Source: QHVT01 sp036399015
GTDB lineage: Bacteria > Acidobacteriota > Thermoanaerobaculia > Gp7-AA8
Direction: 5' to 3'
Length of the DNA: 64,000 nucleotides
Assembly: GCA_036399015.1 (NCBI GenBank)
Contig: DASWNW010000106.1
Coordinates: 1 to 64,000, forward strand
The notes under the pieces were generated by a model. That model was not told where the DNA came from, did no database searches, and was given only the letters and a program-made list of their open reading frames with translations. Below, piece after piece: positions 1 through 8,053 of the stretch; within the stretch, counting starts at the first letter, position 1; each line of letters begins with the position of its first letter. The position numbers and the translations under genes were made by a program.

Positions 1-10
1 GTCACCTGAT

Positions 11-42
11 GTGGCGGGCTCCGGCCCGCCACTTCGCTTTTT
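11..42 (+). terminator. Rho-independent terminator
   Basis: A perfect 9-bp stem (GTGGCGGGC / GCCCGCCAC) with a 4-nt loop is followed by TTCGCTTTTT. It would end a plus-strand transcript entering from the left, and it separates that transcript from the ABC transporter gene. Confidence 0.75.
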
Positions 43-65
43 GGACGCGCCTTCCGGCAACTCCG

Positions 66-71
66 TAGAAT
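66..71 (+). promoter_or_regulatory. Candidate -10 box (TAGAAT) of a leaderless promoter
   Basis: TAGAAT lies 7 nt before ATG 79 and overlaps the alternative ATG at 70. The same geometry recurs upstream of many genes here, so transcription probably begins at or next to ATG 79. Confidence 0.45.
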
Positions 72-78
72 GTCGCCG

Positions 79-1302
79 ATGGAGACCGCCGTCCGCGCAG
101 TGGACGTCTCGAAGCACTACGACGTCTACAAGCGTCCGATCGACCGCGTGGTCGAGATCCTCACCCGCCGTCCGCGCCACCAGGCTTTCCAGGCGCTCGA
201 CCGGGTCTCCTTCGACGTGCAGGAGGGAGAGACGGTCGGCGTCATCGGCCAGAATGGTGCCGGCAAGAGCACCCTGCTCAAGCTCCTGTGTGGCGTGACC
301 CGCCCCAGCTCTGGCACCTTCGAGACCCGCGGCACCATCGCCTCGATCCTCGAGCTCGGGACCGGCTTCCACCCGGAGTTCACCGGCCGTGACAACGCCG
401 CCCTCAACGCCGCCATCCTCGGCCTCTCGCCGGCCGAGATCCGCGAGCGGCTCCCGGCCATCCTCGAGTTTTCCGAGCTCGGCACCTTCCTCGACCGGCC
501 GGTCAAGACCTATTCATCCGGCATGTACATGCGCCTCGCCTTTTCGGTGGCGGTGAACGTCGACCCCGCCATTCTGGTGATCGACGAGGCGCTGGCCGTC
601 GGCGACGGTCACTTCCAGAAGAAGTGCATCGACAAGATCCGCGAGTTCCAGGAGGCGGGGAAGACCATCCTCTTCTGCTCGCACGCGCTCTACTACATCA
701 GTTCCATCTGCAACCGCGTGCTCTGGCTCGACCAAGGGCGCGTCCTGGGTTTCGGGCCGGCGCTCGACGTCGTCCACGCGTACGAGACGTTCCTTTTGGA
801 GCGCGACCGCGAGCTCCCGGGCACGGACGTGCCGGCGGCGGAGTCGAGCACCCCGGTGCGTCTGCGCGAGATCGTCGTCTGCGGCAGCGACGGCCTCCCC
901 CGCGACACTTTCGGACGCGGCGATGACGTGCACGTCCGGATGCGCATCGAGGCCGACGACCCGCGCCAGCAGATCCACCTCATTGTCGGCATCCACCGCG
1001 CCGCGGACGACCTGCAGTGCTTCGCCGTCGGCACGCACGCGGACGGCGTGGCGCCGCTTTCGGGGCAGCAGGAGTACGACGTCACGGTGCGCCTGCTCGA
1101 CCTCCCGCTGCTGCGCGGCGACTACTCGATCATCGCCTACGTCGGCGACGAGCACGCCATCACGGTCTTCGACCGGCGCGACGTACGGCCGGCGTTCTCG
1201 ATGACGGGCGAGCGGTTCGAGATCGGCCTCATCGCCGTCGACCACCGCTGGGACCTCGAGTCGGCGCGCGTCGTCGAAGTGCCGGCGCTCGGGCCGCGAT
1301 GA
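79..1302 (+). CDS. ABC transporter ATP-binding protein, Wzt-like polysaccharide exporter
   Basis: Cytoplasmic ATPase of a polysaccharide or teichoic-acid type ABC exporter, about 407 aa. Visible motifs are Walker A GQNGAGKST (about residues 58-66), signature YSSGMYMRL (about 146) and Walker B AILVIDEA (about 164). A C-terminal extension of roughly 160 residues matches the beta-sandwich that Wzt proteins use to recognise the glycan. Start 79 is preferred over ATG 70 because ATG 70 overlaps the likely -10 box. The stop overlaps the next GT by ATGA. The partner permease (Wzm) is not in the window; it may lie to the left. The family call is firm and the substrate unknown. Confidence 0.9.
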   Translation: METAVRAVDVSKHYDVYKRPIDRVVEILTRRPRHQAFQALDRVSFDVQEGETVGVIGQNGAGKSTLLKLLCGVTRPSSGTFETRGTIASILELGTGFHPEFTGRDNAALNAAILGLSPAEIRERLPAILEFSELGTFLDRPVKTYSSGMYMRLAFSVAVNVDPAILVIDEALAVGDGHFQKKCIDKIREFQEAGKTILFCSHALYYISSICNRVLWLDQGRVLGFGPALDVVHAYETFLLERDRELPGTDVPAAESSTPVRLREIVVCGSDGLPRDTFGRGDDVHVRMRIEADDPRQQIHLIVGIHRAADDLQCFAVGTHADGVAPLSGQQEYDVTVRLLDLPLLRGDYSIIAYVGDEHAITVFDRRDVRPAFSMTGERFEIGLIAVDHRWDLESARVVEVPALGPR

Positions 1303-2333
1303 TCTCGCTCCTTGTCGTGAACTACCACTCCGCCGCCCTGGCCGCGGAGGCGGTGCGCACGGCACGCGAGCGAACCCTCGGCGCGCTCGAAGTGGTGGTG
1401 GTCGACAACTCGTGCGATCCGCGGGAGGCGGAGGCGCTGCAAGGCGTCGGCGACGGGCTGATCGTCTCCGCCACGAACCGCGGCTATGCCGGCGCGATCA
1501 ACGACGGGCGTCGCGCCTGCTCGGGGGAGACGATCGTGATCTCCAATCCGGACGTGAAGTTCGGCAGCGACGCGCTCGACATCCTCCACGAGGCACTGCG
1601 GGACCGCGACGCCGCCGTCGCCGGCCCGGCGCTCTTCTGGGACGACGCGTATCAATGGATCCTGCCGCCGGGCGATCTCAGCACCGGCACGCAGAAGCTC
1701 GACGAGGTGCTGGCCAGCCGCTCGCGGGCCTGGTTCGAGCAGCGCGACCGGCGCCGCTTTCTCCGCCGCGTTGCGTTCTGGTCGCGGCGCGAGACCACGG
1801 AGACGGCGATGCTGTCGGGAGCGGTGCTGGCCGTACGCGCGTCCGACTTCGACGACGCCGGCGGCTTCGACGAGCGTTTCCCGCTCTACTTCGAAGAAAC
1901 CGACTTTCTGCGCCGCATCGCGCAGTCGCGCCGGCGCATCCTCTACGTCCCCCACGCCCGCTGCCGGCATCTCTTCAACCAGAGCGCGAGCCAGGTTCCG
2001 GAGGAGGCGGCGGCGCGTTACACGCAGTCGGAGCTGCGCTACCTGGAGAAGTGGAACGGCCCCTTCGCCGCCCGCGCGCTGAAGAAGCTCGAGAAGCCGA
2101 TGCCCGGCTACGAGGCGCGCGAGCTCGATGGCGTGCTGGAGCTCGCGCGCGACGGCGTGGTCGTGGAGGCCTCTCCGCTGCCGTCGTTTGCCACCGCCGC
2201 CGGCCATTTTCCGGCCTCGCGCCGCGTCGAGCTGCCGCCCGAGGTGCGCGCCTCCATGCGCGGCGACTTCTACCTGCGCGTCGTGGTGCGCCAGACCGGC
2301 GAGATCGCGGGAACATATAGAATTCGCCCATGA
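1299..2333 (+). CDS. Glycosyltransferase family 2 (GT-A fold)
   Basis: About 344 aa. It opens with the GT2 strand MISLLVVNYHS and has VVVDNS (nucleotide-binding loop), ATNRGYAGAIN and the acidic SNPDVKFG motif near residue 80, then the acceptor-side GGFDERFPLYFEETDF block. This resembles rhamnosyltransferase-type enzymes that extend O-antigen or exopolysaccharide chains at the cytoplasmic membrane. It starts by ATGA overlap with the ABC ATPase and ends by ATGA overlap with the next gene, so translation is probably coupled. The tail of about 100 residues after the GT core has no recognised function. Sugar specificity cannot be read from sequence. Confidence 0.88.
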   Translation: MISLLVVNYHSAALAAEAVRTARERTLGALEVVVVDNSCDPREAEALQGVGDGLIVSATNRGYAGAINDGRRACSGETIVISNPDVKFGSDALDILHEALRDRDAAVAGPALFWDDAYQWILPPGDLSTGTQKLDEVLASRSRAWFEQRDRRRFLRRVAFWSRRETTETAMLSGAVLAVRASDFDDAGGFDERFPLYFEETDFLRRIAQSRRRILYVPHARCRHLFNQSASQVPEEAAARYTQSELRYLEKWNGPFAARALKKLEKPMPGYEARELDGVLELARDGVVVEASPLPSFATAAGHFPASRRVELPPEVRASMRGDFYLRVVVRQTGEIAGTYRIRP

Positions 2334-3808
2334 GCTCGATCAGCGTCAGCGTGGTGGTACCGCTGCGCGCCTCCGGCTCTGCCGACGCCGCCGCGTCCAT
2401 CGCGAAGTACCTCGAGACGACCGGCTTCACGTTCGAGGTCCTCACGCCGGAAGGCGAGATGCTCGGTCCGGCGCTCCGCCGCGGCGTCAGTGACGCGAAG
2501 GGGAGCGTGGTCGTGATCGTCGACCCGGAGCTCCCGTATCCCGTCAGCGCGATCGGCGACGCGGTGCTCATGGTCGATTCCGGCGCCGCGGACGTCGTCT
2601 TCGGCAGCGCCCGTGTCGACTACTCCGGCCCCGCCCTGACGCGCTGGCTGCTCGTCCCGATCCTGCCCGACCGCGCGGTCCAGCTCTCCGCCTTCTCCTC
2701 GGCCGCCGCGAAGATCGTGGTGGGGGAGTCGCGCCTCAGCCGCCGCGGCTGCGAGCTCGAGTTCGCGTTCCTCGCGAACAAGTACGGCTTCCGCATCGAG
2801 CATCTCGTGGTGCAGCCGTCCGGTTCCCATCCCGCCTCCTTCGGCCTCCTCGGCGGCGCCTTCGCGGCGATGAAGGTGCGCGCGCACAACCGGCGCAACG
2901 CGTACCGTGCGGCGCGGCGCTGCCCGGTCTGTTTCTCCTCCGAGGTCTGGAGCACCGCGCAGATCCCGCACAACGTCGTCCGCGCCTGCCGCCGCTGCAA
3001 GTGCCGCTACCTCAACCAGTTCACCGACGACGAGGGGACGCATCCGGTCCGGCGCGTCCTGCGCTCACATGCCGCGCCCTCGGCACCCGCGTACGAATCG
3101 CATTCACCGCCCGCCCGCGAGCGGACGAGCCTCCGCCGCTTCCGCTGGCTCCGCGACCAGTTGCCGCTCCGCGCGCGCGTGTTGGAGGTGGGAGTGCGCG
3201 ACGGCAGCTTCGGCACCGTCGCCGCGAACGAGTACGAGTATGTCGGGATCGATCCGGCGTCCGCCGCCGCGCGCCACGCCCGCGCCCGTGGCCTGGAGGT
3301 CTACTGCGCCTCGCTCTCCTCCTTCGTCAATACCGGCCCCGCCTTCGACGCGCTCACGCTCTTCCACGTCTTCGAGAACGTGGCCGATCCGCACGACGCG
3401 CTCGCGCGGATCAAAGACCTCCTCAAGCCCGGCGGGATGTTGTTCCTCTCGGCGTTCGACACCGAGGGGCTGATCTACCTGGTGTCGGAGCGGAAGCGGA
3501 TGCTGCAGAACTTCCGCACGCACCTGATCCTCTACTCCCGCTCCGCGCTCATCGAGCTGCTGGAGCGCTCCGGGTTCGAGATCGTCGACATCGGGCCCGA
3601 CTTCGAGTATCGCGACCACAAGTTCCTGCGGCACTGGATGGCCTCGCACCACCCGATCCTCGCGCCGCTCGTCCGCATGCTGCTGAACGTGCTGCCCGAT
3701 CCGCTGATCGTCAGCACCGGCTCGATCCGCATCATCGCCAAGCGCCGCTCCGGCGCCCCGCTGAACGCGCGCGCGATCCGTTCCGTGGAACCGACGCATG
3801 CCCGTTGA
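2330..3808 (+). CDS. Fusion: degenerate GT2-like domain, zinc ribbon, SAM methyltransferase
   Basis: 492 aa. Residues 1-190 follow the dolichol-phosphate-mannose-synthase pattern (ALRRGVSDAKGSVVVIVDPELPYP) but the usual DAD metal site reads DPE and the VDDGS loop is missing, so this half is probably inactive as a GT. A C-x2-C pair (CPVC, about 197) and a CRRCKC segment (about 220) look like a small zinc ribbon. Residues from about 285 form a class I methyltransferase with EVGVRDGS as SAM loop and a DALTLFHVFENV motif-II-like strand, as in Methyltransf_23 proteins that modify sugars. ATGA overlap with the upstream GT. The methyltransferase call is good; the N-terminal assignment is inference. 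Confidence 0.75.
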   Translation: MSSISVSVVVPLRASGSADAAASIAKYLETTGFTFEVLTPEGEMLGPALRRGVSDAKGSVVVIVDPELPYPVSAIGDAVLMVDSGAADVVFGSARVDYSGPALTRWLLVPILPDRAVQLSAFSSAAAKIVVGESRLSRRGCELEFAFLANKYGFRIEHLVVQPSGSHPASFGLLGGAFAAMKVRAHNRRNAYRAARRCPVCFSSEVWSTAQIPHNVVRACRRCKCRYLNQFTDDEGTHPVRRVLRSHAAPSAPAYESHSPPARERTSLRRFRWLRDQLPLRARVLEVGVRDGSFGTVAANEYEYVGIDPASAAARHARARGLEVYCASLSSFVNTGPAFDALTLFHVFENVADPHDALARIKDLLKPGGMLFLSAFDTEGLIYLVSERKRMLQNFRTHLILYSRSALIELLERSGFEIVDIGPDFEYRDHKFLRHWMASHHPILAPLVRMLLNVLPDPLIVSTGSIRIIAKRRSGAPLNARAIRSVEPTHAR

Positions 3809-4772
3809 CGTGCGGGAGTACCGCGAGGGGGACGAGACCGCGATCCTCGACCTCTTCGCCCGCTCCTTTCCGCACGCGCCACGCCCGCTCGAGCATTTCG
3901 TCTGGAAGTACCGGAACAACCCGGCCGGGAACGATCACATCAGCCTCGCCTTCGACGGATCGCGCCTGATCGGCCACTACTCCGGGTACCCGGTGCCGTT
4001 CCGCGCGTACGGGAAAGACGTGCTGGCGCACCAGATCGGCGACACGATGACCGACGTCTCCGTCCGCCACATCGGCCGCGGCCCGAGCAGCGTCCTCGGG
4101 CGGACGGCGCTCCACTTCTACGAGCGCTTCTGCGAGGGGAAGGTCGCGTTCAACTTCGGCTTCAACGTGGCCAACATCCAGAAGTTCTCGCTCCGCTTCC
4201 TGCGCAGCGACCGGGTGGAGCCGGTCACCTATCGCGTGGCCGCGCCGCTGCCGCCGATCAGCCGCACCGAGCGCTGGCTGCGCGGTTACTCGCTCGAGGT
4301 GGTCCGTGACACCACGCCCGAATGGGACGAGCTCTTCGAGCGCGTCAGCAGCGCCTATCGCTTTTGCGTGCGCCGCAACGCGGCGTACGTCCGCTGGCGG
4401 TATCTCGCCTGCCCCGACGTCTCCTACCTGGTGATCGCCATCCGCAAGTGGCGGCACCTCGTCGGGTGGGTGGCGGTGCGGGTGCGGGGGCAGCGGCTGA
4501 GCTGGGGCGACGCCCTGTTCGATCCCGACTTTTCCGACGCGCCGGAAGTGCTGCTCCGTCACGTCGTTCCCTCGCACCCGGTCGATCTCATCGAGGCCTG
4601 GTTCCCGCCGCGCCCCCAGTGGTTCGACGCCATCCTCACCAACCTCGGCTTCGAGACACGGGCGGAGCCGCAGGATCTCTCGCTGATGTGCGTCCCCTTC
4701 GCCTGGCCGGACGTGGTGGCGCGGATGCGGGAAGATCTCTATTACAGCTGGGGCGACGGCGACCTCTTTTGA
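3798..4772 (+). CDS. GNAT-family N-acetyltransferase
   Basis: 324 aa, overlapping the preceding methyltransferase by 11 bp. The N-terminal half (VREYREGDETAILDLF...) has the usual GNAT opening, and the middle contains a strand/loop with VANIQKFSLRFL. Length suggests two GNAT-like lobes, as in acyltransferases found in sugar and lipopeptide loci. Its place at the end of the ABC/GT operon suggests N-acylation of an aminosugar on the exported glycan. Only the fold is supported; the acyl donor and acceptor are unknown. It is the last gene before a 55-bp gap and a new promoter. Confidence 0.65.
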   Translation: MPVDVREYREGDETAILDLFARSFPHAPRPLEHFVWKYRNNPAGNDHISLAFDGSRLIGHYSGYPVPFRAYGKDVLAHQIGDTMTDVSVRHIGRGPSSVLGRTALHFYERFCEGKVAFNFGFNVANIQKFSLRFLRSDRVEPVTYRVAAPLPPISRTERWLRGYSLEVVRDTTPEWDELFERVSSAYRFCVRRNAAYVRWRYLACPDVSYLVIAIRKWRHLVGWVAVRVRGQRLSWGDALFDPDFSDAPEVLLRHVVPSHPVDLIEAWFPPRPQWFDAILTNLGFETRAEPQDLSLMCVPFAWPDVVARMREDLYYSWGDGDLF

Positions 4773-4810
4773 GCCGGGCGCAACTTCTGCAAGCCGCTCT
4801 CATCCGTCGG

Positions 4811-4816
4811 TAGGAT
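4811..4816 (+). promoter_or_regulatory. Candidate -10 box (TAGGAT), leaderless geometry
   Basis: TAGGAT lies 11 nt before ATG 4828 with no Shine-Dalgarno between them. It would start transcription of the response regulator and methyltransferase pair. Confidence 0.35.
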
Positions 4817-4827
4817 TCAGCGCGGAC

Positions 4828-5241
4828 ATGAACCTCGGGCATGAGCAGCAGGGCAAGACGAAGCGGGTGAGCGACGTCGACCGCAAGCGGGTCCTCGTGA
4901 TCGACGACGACCTTCCTCTGCGCGGCATGCTCGCCGCCGCACTGCGCCAGCACGGCTTCAAAGTCCTGCTCGCCGGCGACGGCGCCGAGGGGCACCGCGC
5001 GCTGACCATCCACAACCCGGACATCGTCCTCCTCGACCTCGCGATGCCGGACGTCAACGGCTGGGACTTCCTGCAGCGCCTCAAGGAGACGGGCCGCCTC
5101 GGCGGCGTGCCGATCATCGTCGTCTCGGCGCACGTGCGCGTCGACCCGCAGGCGCTGCTGCAGATGGGGGTCGCGGCGATCCTGCCGAAGCCGTTCAACC
5201 TCCCCGATCTCATCGACCTCATCGAGCACCTCGCCGCGTGA
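4828..5241 (+). CDS. Single-domain response regulator (CheY-like)
   Basis: 137 aa, essentially one receiver domain with no output domain. The acidic pocket is VIDDD (residues 24-28), the phosphoacceptor is Asp70 in VLLDLAMP, Ser100 sits in VVSAH and Lys121 in KPF, so all catalytic residues are present. It probably relays a phosphate signal by protein contact. No histidine kinase is adjacent; the closest candidate is the partial sensor at the right end, without evidence of pairing. The stop overlaps the next gene's GTG start. Confidence 0.88.
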   Translation: MNLGHEQQGKTKRVSDVDRKRVLVIDDDLPLRGMLAAALRQHGFKVLLAGDGAEGHRALTIHNPDIVLLDLAMPDVNGWDFLQRLKETGRLGGVPIIVVSAHVRVDPQALLQMGVAAILPKPFNLPDLIDLIEHLAA

Positions 5242-5906
5242 CGAAGGGCGACGTCTCGAACCGGCTCGCCGCGCTCTACGAGCGCCGCCCGCTGCAGGGC
5301 TACGCACGCTGGAAAGTGCGTACTGATCCGGTCTACCGCGCAGCGCTGGAGGTGCTCCGCGGACGCTCGACGCCGCTGCTCGATCTCGGCTGCGGCATCG
5401 GCCTCCTCCCGTTCTTCCTCCGCGAGCACGGCTACACCGCTCCCATTCTCGGCATCGACTTCGACGAGCGGAAGATCGACGTGGCGCGCAAGGCGGCGAC
5501 GCGCTATCGCGGCGTCGACTTCATCGCCGGCGACGCGCGCGAGCCGCTCCCCGAAGGACATGACGTCGTCCTCCTCGACGTCCTCCATTACTTCGACCCC
5601 GCGTCGCAGCAGACGATCCTCTCGAACGTCGCCCGCGCCGTCGCCGCCGGCGGCGTGGTGGTCATCCGGCAGGTGATTCACGACGGCTCCTGGCGCGCCC
5701 GCTTCACCGCCTTCGTCGACGGCGCCGCACGCGCGTTCAAATGGATGAAGGCCGAGCGGCTGGAGCTGCCGACCCGCGAGCAGATCACCGCCGCGTTCGG
5801 GGCGGACTTCGACGCGGAGGTGAAGCCGCTGTGGGGACGGATGCTGCCATACAACAACTACCTGTTCGTCTTCAGGCGGCGCGCAACTGCTCGTCCGACG
5901 GGATGA
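5238..5906 (+). CDS. Class I SAM-dependent methyltransferase
   Basis: 222 aa with a GTG start inside a GTGA overlap with the response regulator. The SAM-binding loop is LLDLGCGIG (residues 47-55), followed by the acidic GIDFDE strand and the DVVLLDVLHYF motif, all typical Rossmann-fold methyltransferase features. The C-terminus extends 35 bp into the convergent deacetylase gene on the other strand. The facing operon encodes acyl and glycan modification enzymes, so a lipid or glycan substrate is plausible, but this rests on context only. Confidence 0.8.
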   Translation: MTKGDVSNRLAALYERRPLQGYARWKVRTDPVYRAALEVLRGRSTPLLDLGCGIGLLPFFLREHGYTAPILGIDFDERKIDVARKAATRYRGVDFIAGDAREPLPEGHDVVLLDVLHYFDPASQQTILSNVARAVAAGGVVVIRQVIHDGSWRARFTAFVDGAARAFKWMKAERLELPTREQITAAFGADFDAEVKPLWGRMLPYNNYLFVFRRRATARPTG

Positions 5907-6615
5907 CGAACGCGTAGCCCCGCTCCTTCGCCGCCACGATGACCCGCTCCAGCGCGCGCAGCGAATGCTCGCGCCCCTGATGCATCACCACGATCGCACC
6001 CGGCTGCAGTTGCGGAAGGATACGCGCGAGGACCTGCTCCGGATCGGTCAGCACCCCGTCGAACCCGCGCGCGCTCCAGCCGATGAGACGCATGTCACGC
6101 CGCTGCAGCACCGGGTGCACGGCCGGATTCTTGTGCCCGACGGGCGCGCGGAACCAGCGCGGATGCTCTCCCGTCAGCGTCTGGAGCGTGCGGTTGCAGC
6201 TCTCGATCTCGTCGGTGATCCGGCCGGGGAGGAGGCACCAGAAGCTGCCGGAGGGATGCGTCTGGCTGTGATTGGCGATCGAATGGCCGCGCTGCGCGAT
6301 GGCGCGCGTCTGCTCGCGATGCTGCTCCGCGCGCTTCCCGATGACGAAGAACGTCGCCTTCACGCCGTGCGCGTCGAAGAGGTCGAGGACGCGGCCGGTG
6401 TCCTCCGACGGCCCGTCGTCGATCGTCAGCCACAGCTCTTTGCGCGGCGTGTCGAAGCGGGTGATCACCGGGCCAAGCCACTGCAGGTTCGGCCGCAGGG
6501 TGGGGTAGAGCACGAGCAGGTGCGACAGCGCGAGGACGCCGACCCCGGCCAGCGGCGCGTACGGCCAGAGGAGGATGAGCGCGACTGGCGCGACGACGGC
6601 GAAGGCGAGGATCAG
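5872..6615 (-). CDS. Membrane-anchored polysaccharide deacetylase (NodB homology, CE4)
   Basis: CE4 hydrolases remove N- or O-acetyl groups from glycans, usually with a divalent metal. The NodB signature is complete: LTIDDGPS supplies the catalytic and metal Asp pair, NHSQTHP gives H-x3-H, and WFRAPVGHKNP is motif 3. Two hydrophobic stretches precede the domain, so it is probably membrane-anchored and faces the periplasm. The start is unclear: no ATG, GTG or TTG lies in frame between the upstream stop and the hydrophobic segment. CTG at 6615 would make a CTGA overlap like the other junctions; the alternative is an internal GTG after the membrane segments. Last gene of the operon that begins at 12232. 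Confidence 0.82.
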   Translation of the reverse strand: MILAFAVVAPVALILLWPYAPLAGVGVLALSHLLVLYPTLRPNLQWLGPVITRFDTPRKELWLTIDDGPSEDTGRVLDLFDAHGVKATFFVIGKRAEQHREQTRAIAQRGHSIANHSQTHPSGSFWCLLPGRITDEIESCNRTLQTLTGEHPRWFRAPVGHKNPAVHPVLQRRDMRLIGWSARGFDGVLTDPEQVLARILPQLQPGAIVVMHQGREHSLRALERVIVAAKERGYAFVIPSDEQLRAA

Positions 6616-7154
6616 GCGCCGGATGGGACACCTCCCACCGTCGCCTCCAGTTGCGCGATGGGGCCGCGCAGCAGAAACACGATGACCGCCGCGACCGCAT
6701 TGAGGGCGAGCATCGCCAGGAACTGCCAGCCGGCGAAACGAACCCACGTCGGGCTGGTCGTGCAGTACGCCGCGCCGGCGGCCAGCAACGCCATGATGGC
6801 GAACGAGCTCACTTTGAAGCCCGGCGTTTCGAGCCGTGTGACGGCGTTCCAGAGCGGCGCGAGCGTCAGCCCCGACGCGATCAGCGCGACCTGGAATGCA
6901 AAGATCGCGAGAACGAACGAGAGCACCAGCGGCACCGCCAAGACCGTGTTGATGATGATGGTGCCCATCGCCACCACCCACGCCGTGACGAGCCACGTTT
7001 CGGTATTGCTCTGATGGCGGTCGACGCCGAGGATCACAGCGGAAGGCGTCGGACGGGCGGCGCGGAGCCGCAGGTAGGCGAGGAGCCGGAACAGCGCGAA
7101 GTTGTGCCGCGACGGCAGCCAACGCGCCGCCGCATTGCCCTGCACCATCTTCAT
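6612..7154 (-). CDS. Uncharacterised integral membrane protein
   Basis: 180 aa starting by ATGA overlap with the acyltransferase gene upstream. After about 55 soluble residues there are four hydrophobic segments (for example IIINTVLAVPLVLSFVLAIF, then VALIASGLTL, SSFAIMALLAAGAAY and FLAMLALNAVAAVIVFLL). No catalytic motif is apparent and I do not recognise the family. Its place between a lipid acyltransferase and a polysaccharide deacetylase suggests a scaffold or transport role in the same glycan or glycolipid modification pathway, but that is only context. Confidence 0.7.
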   Translation of the reverse strand: MKMVQGNAAARWLPSRHNFALFRLLAYLRLRAARPTPSAVILGVDRHQSNTETWLVTAWVVAMGTIIINTVLAVPLVLSFVLAIFAFQVALIASGLTLAPLWNAVTRLETPGFKVSSFAIMALLAAGAAYCTTSPTWVRFAGWQFLAMLALNAVAAVIVFLLRGPIAQLEATVGGVPSGA

Positions 7155-8053
7155 CGCGCCGGCTCCGGCGAGAAGGGCTCGAAGGCGAACCACTGAAACC
7201 ACGACGGCCGGATGACGCTCTCCAGCTCCCGCGTCCATTCGCCGACCGCGCGGTTGAACGACTCCGCACGGTCGCGCGTACGCACCACCTCGATCGGCTT
7301 GCCGACCACGAGCCGATAGCGCCGCCGGCCGCGGCGGACGATGAAGAGCGGATAGATCGGCACGCGCGCGGCGAGCGCCAGCGCGAACGGGCCGGACGGC
7401 AGGCGCGCCGGCTGCCCGAACAGCGTCGCCGCGACCGTCGAGATCCCCGGCGTGACTCGGTCGCCCTGAATCGCCACCAGCTCCCCGCGGCGGACGGCGT
7501 CGAGCAGGTCGAGCGCGAGGTCGCTCGCGCGGGTGCTGAAGTCAACTTTCAGGCTCTCGGCCCGCGTGCGTCCCTGCTGTTCCTGCTCGTACTGGCGCGT
7601 CTGCGGATCGACTTCCGGCGCGCGGACCATCACGATCTGCCGCCGCGAGCTCTCGGCGAACAGTTGCGCGCCGAGGTCGTAGCTGCCCATGTGCGCGGTG
7701 AGGATGATCGCGCCGCCGCTCTCCGACTGCAGCCGCTCGAACTGCTCGCGGCCGGCGAACTCCCAGTCCGGCGTCACGCGCAGCTCCTTGAAGCGCACGT
7801 TGTCGGCGATCGTCCAGGCGAAGTTGTACATGACGCGCCAGGTGCGGAAGAAGTTCGTAACCGGCCACGAGCCCGGGATGATGGCGGAGAGATTGCGCAT
7901 CACGCCGCGCCTGCCGGAGCGCCAGAACAGGAAGAGCGCGGCCCAGCAGGCCATGATCGGCCCCTCCACCCACAGCGGCGTGTTCAGCACCCCGAAGCGG
8001 AGCAGGTGGCGCCAGAAGACGCCGTGGGGGAGGAACCGCCGGAACCAGGTCAC
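7151..8053 (-). CDS. Lysophospholipid/lipid A-type acyltransferase (LpxL/HtrB family)
   Basis: 300 aa with a GTG start in a GTGA overlap with the upstream GT. The catalytic H-x4-D motif is HMGSYD (His121-Asp126) after the AIILTA strand, and GDR with PSGP further on matches later blocks of the family. A hydrophobic N-terminus (MACWAALFLFW) suggests membrane attachment. Such enzymes transfer a fatty acyl chain to lipid A, phosphatidylinositol mannosides or other glycolipids. Among GTs and deacetylases it probably acylates a glycolipid made by this operon; the acceptor is unknown. Confidence 0.87.
   Translation of the reverse strand: MTWFRRFLPHGVFWRHLLRFGVLNTPLWVEGPIMACWAALFLFWRSGRRGVMRNLSAIIPGSWPVTNFFRTWRVMYNFAWTIADNVRFKELRVTPDWEFAGREQFERLQSESGGAIILTAHMGSYDLGAQLFAESSRRQIVMVRAPEVDPQTRQYEQEQQGRTRAESLKVDFSTRASDLALDLLDAVRRGELVAIQGDRVTPGISTVAATLFGQPARLPSGPFALALAARVPIYPLFIVRRGRRRYRLVVGKPIEVVRTRDRAESFNRAVGEWTRELESVIRPSWFQWFAFEPFSPEPAR

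Noticed and set aside
514..1365. Long minus-strand ORF opposite the ABC ATPase
   Set aside because: High-GC shadow frame; the opposite strand has clear Walker motifs.
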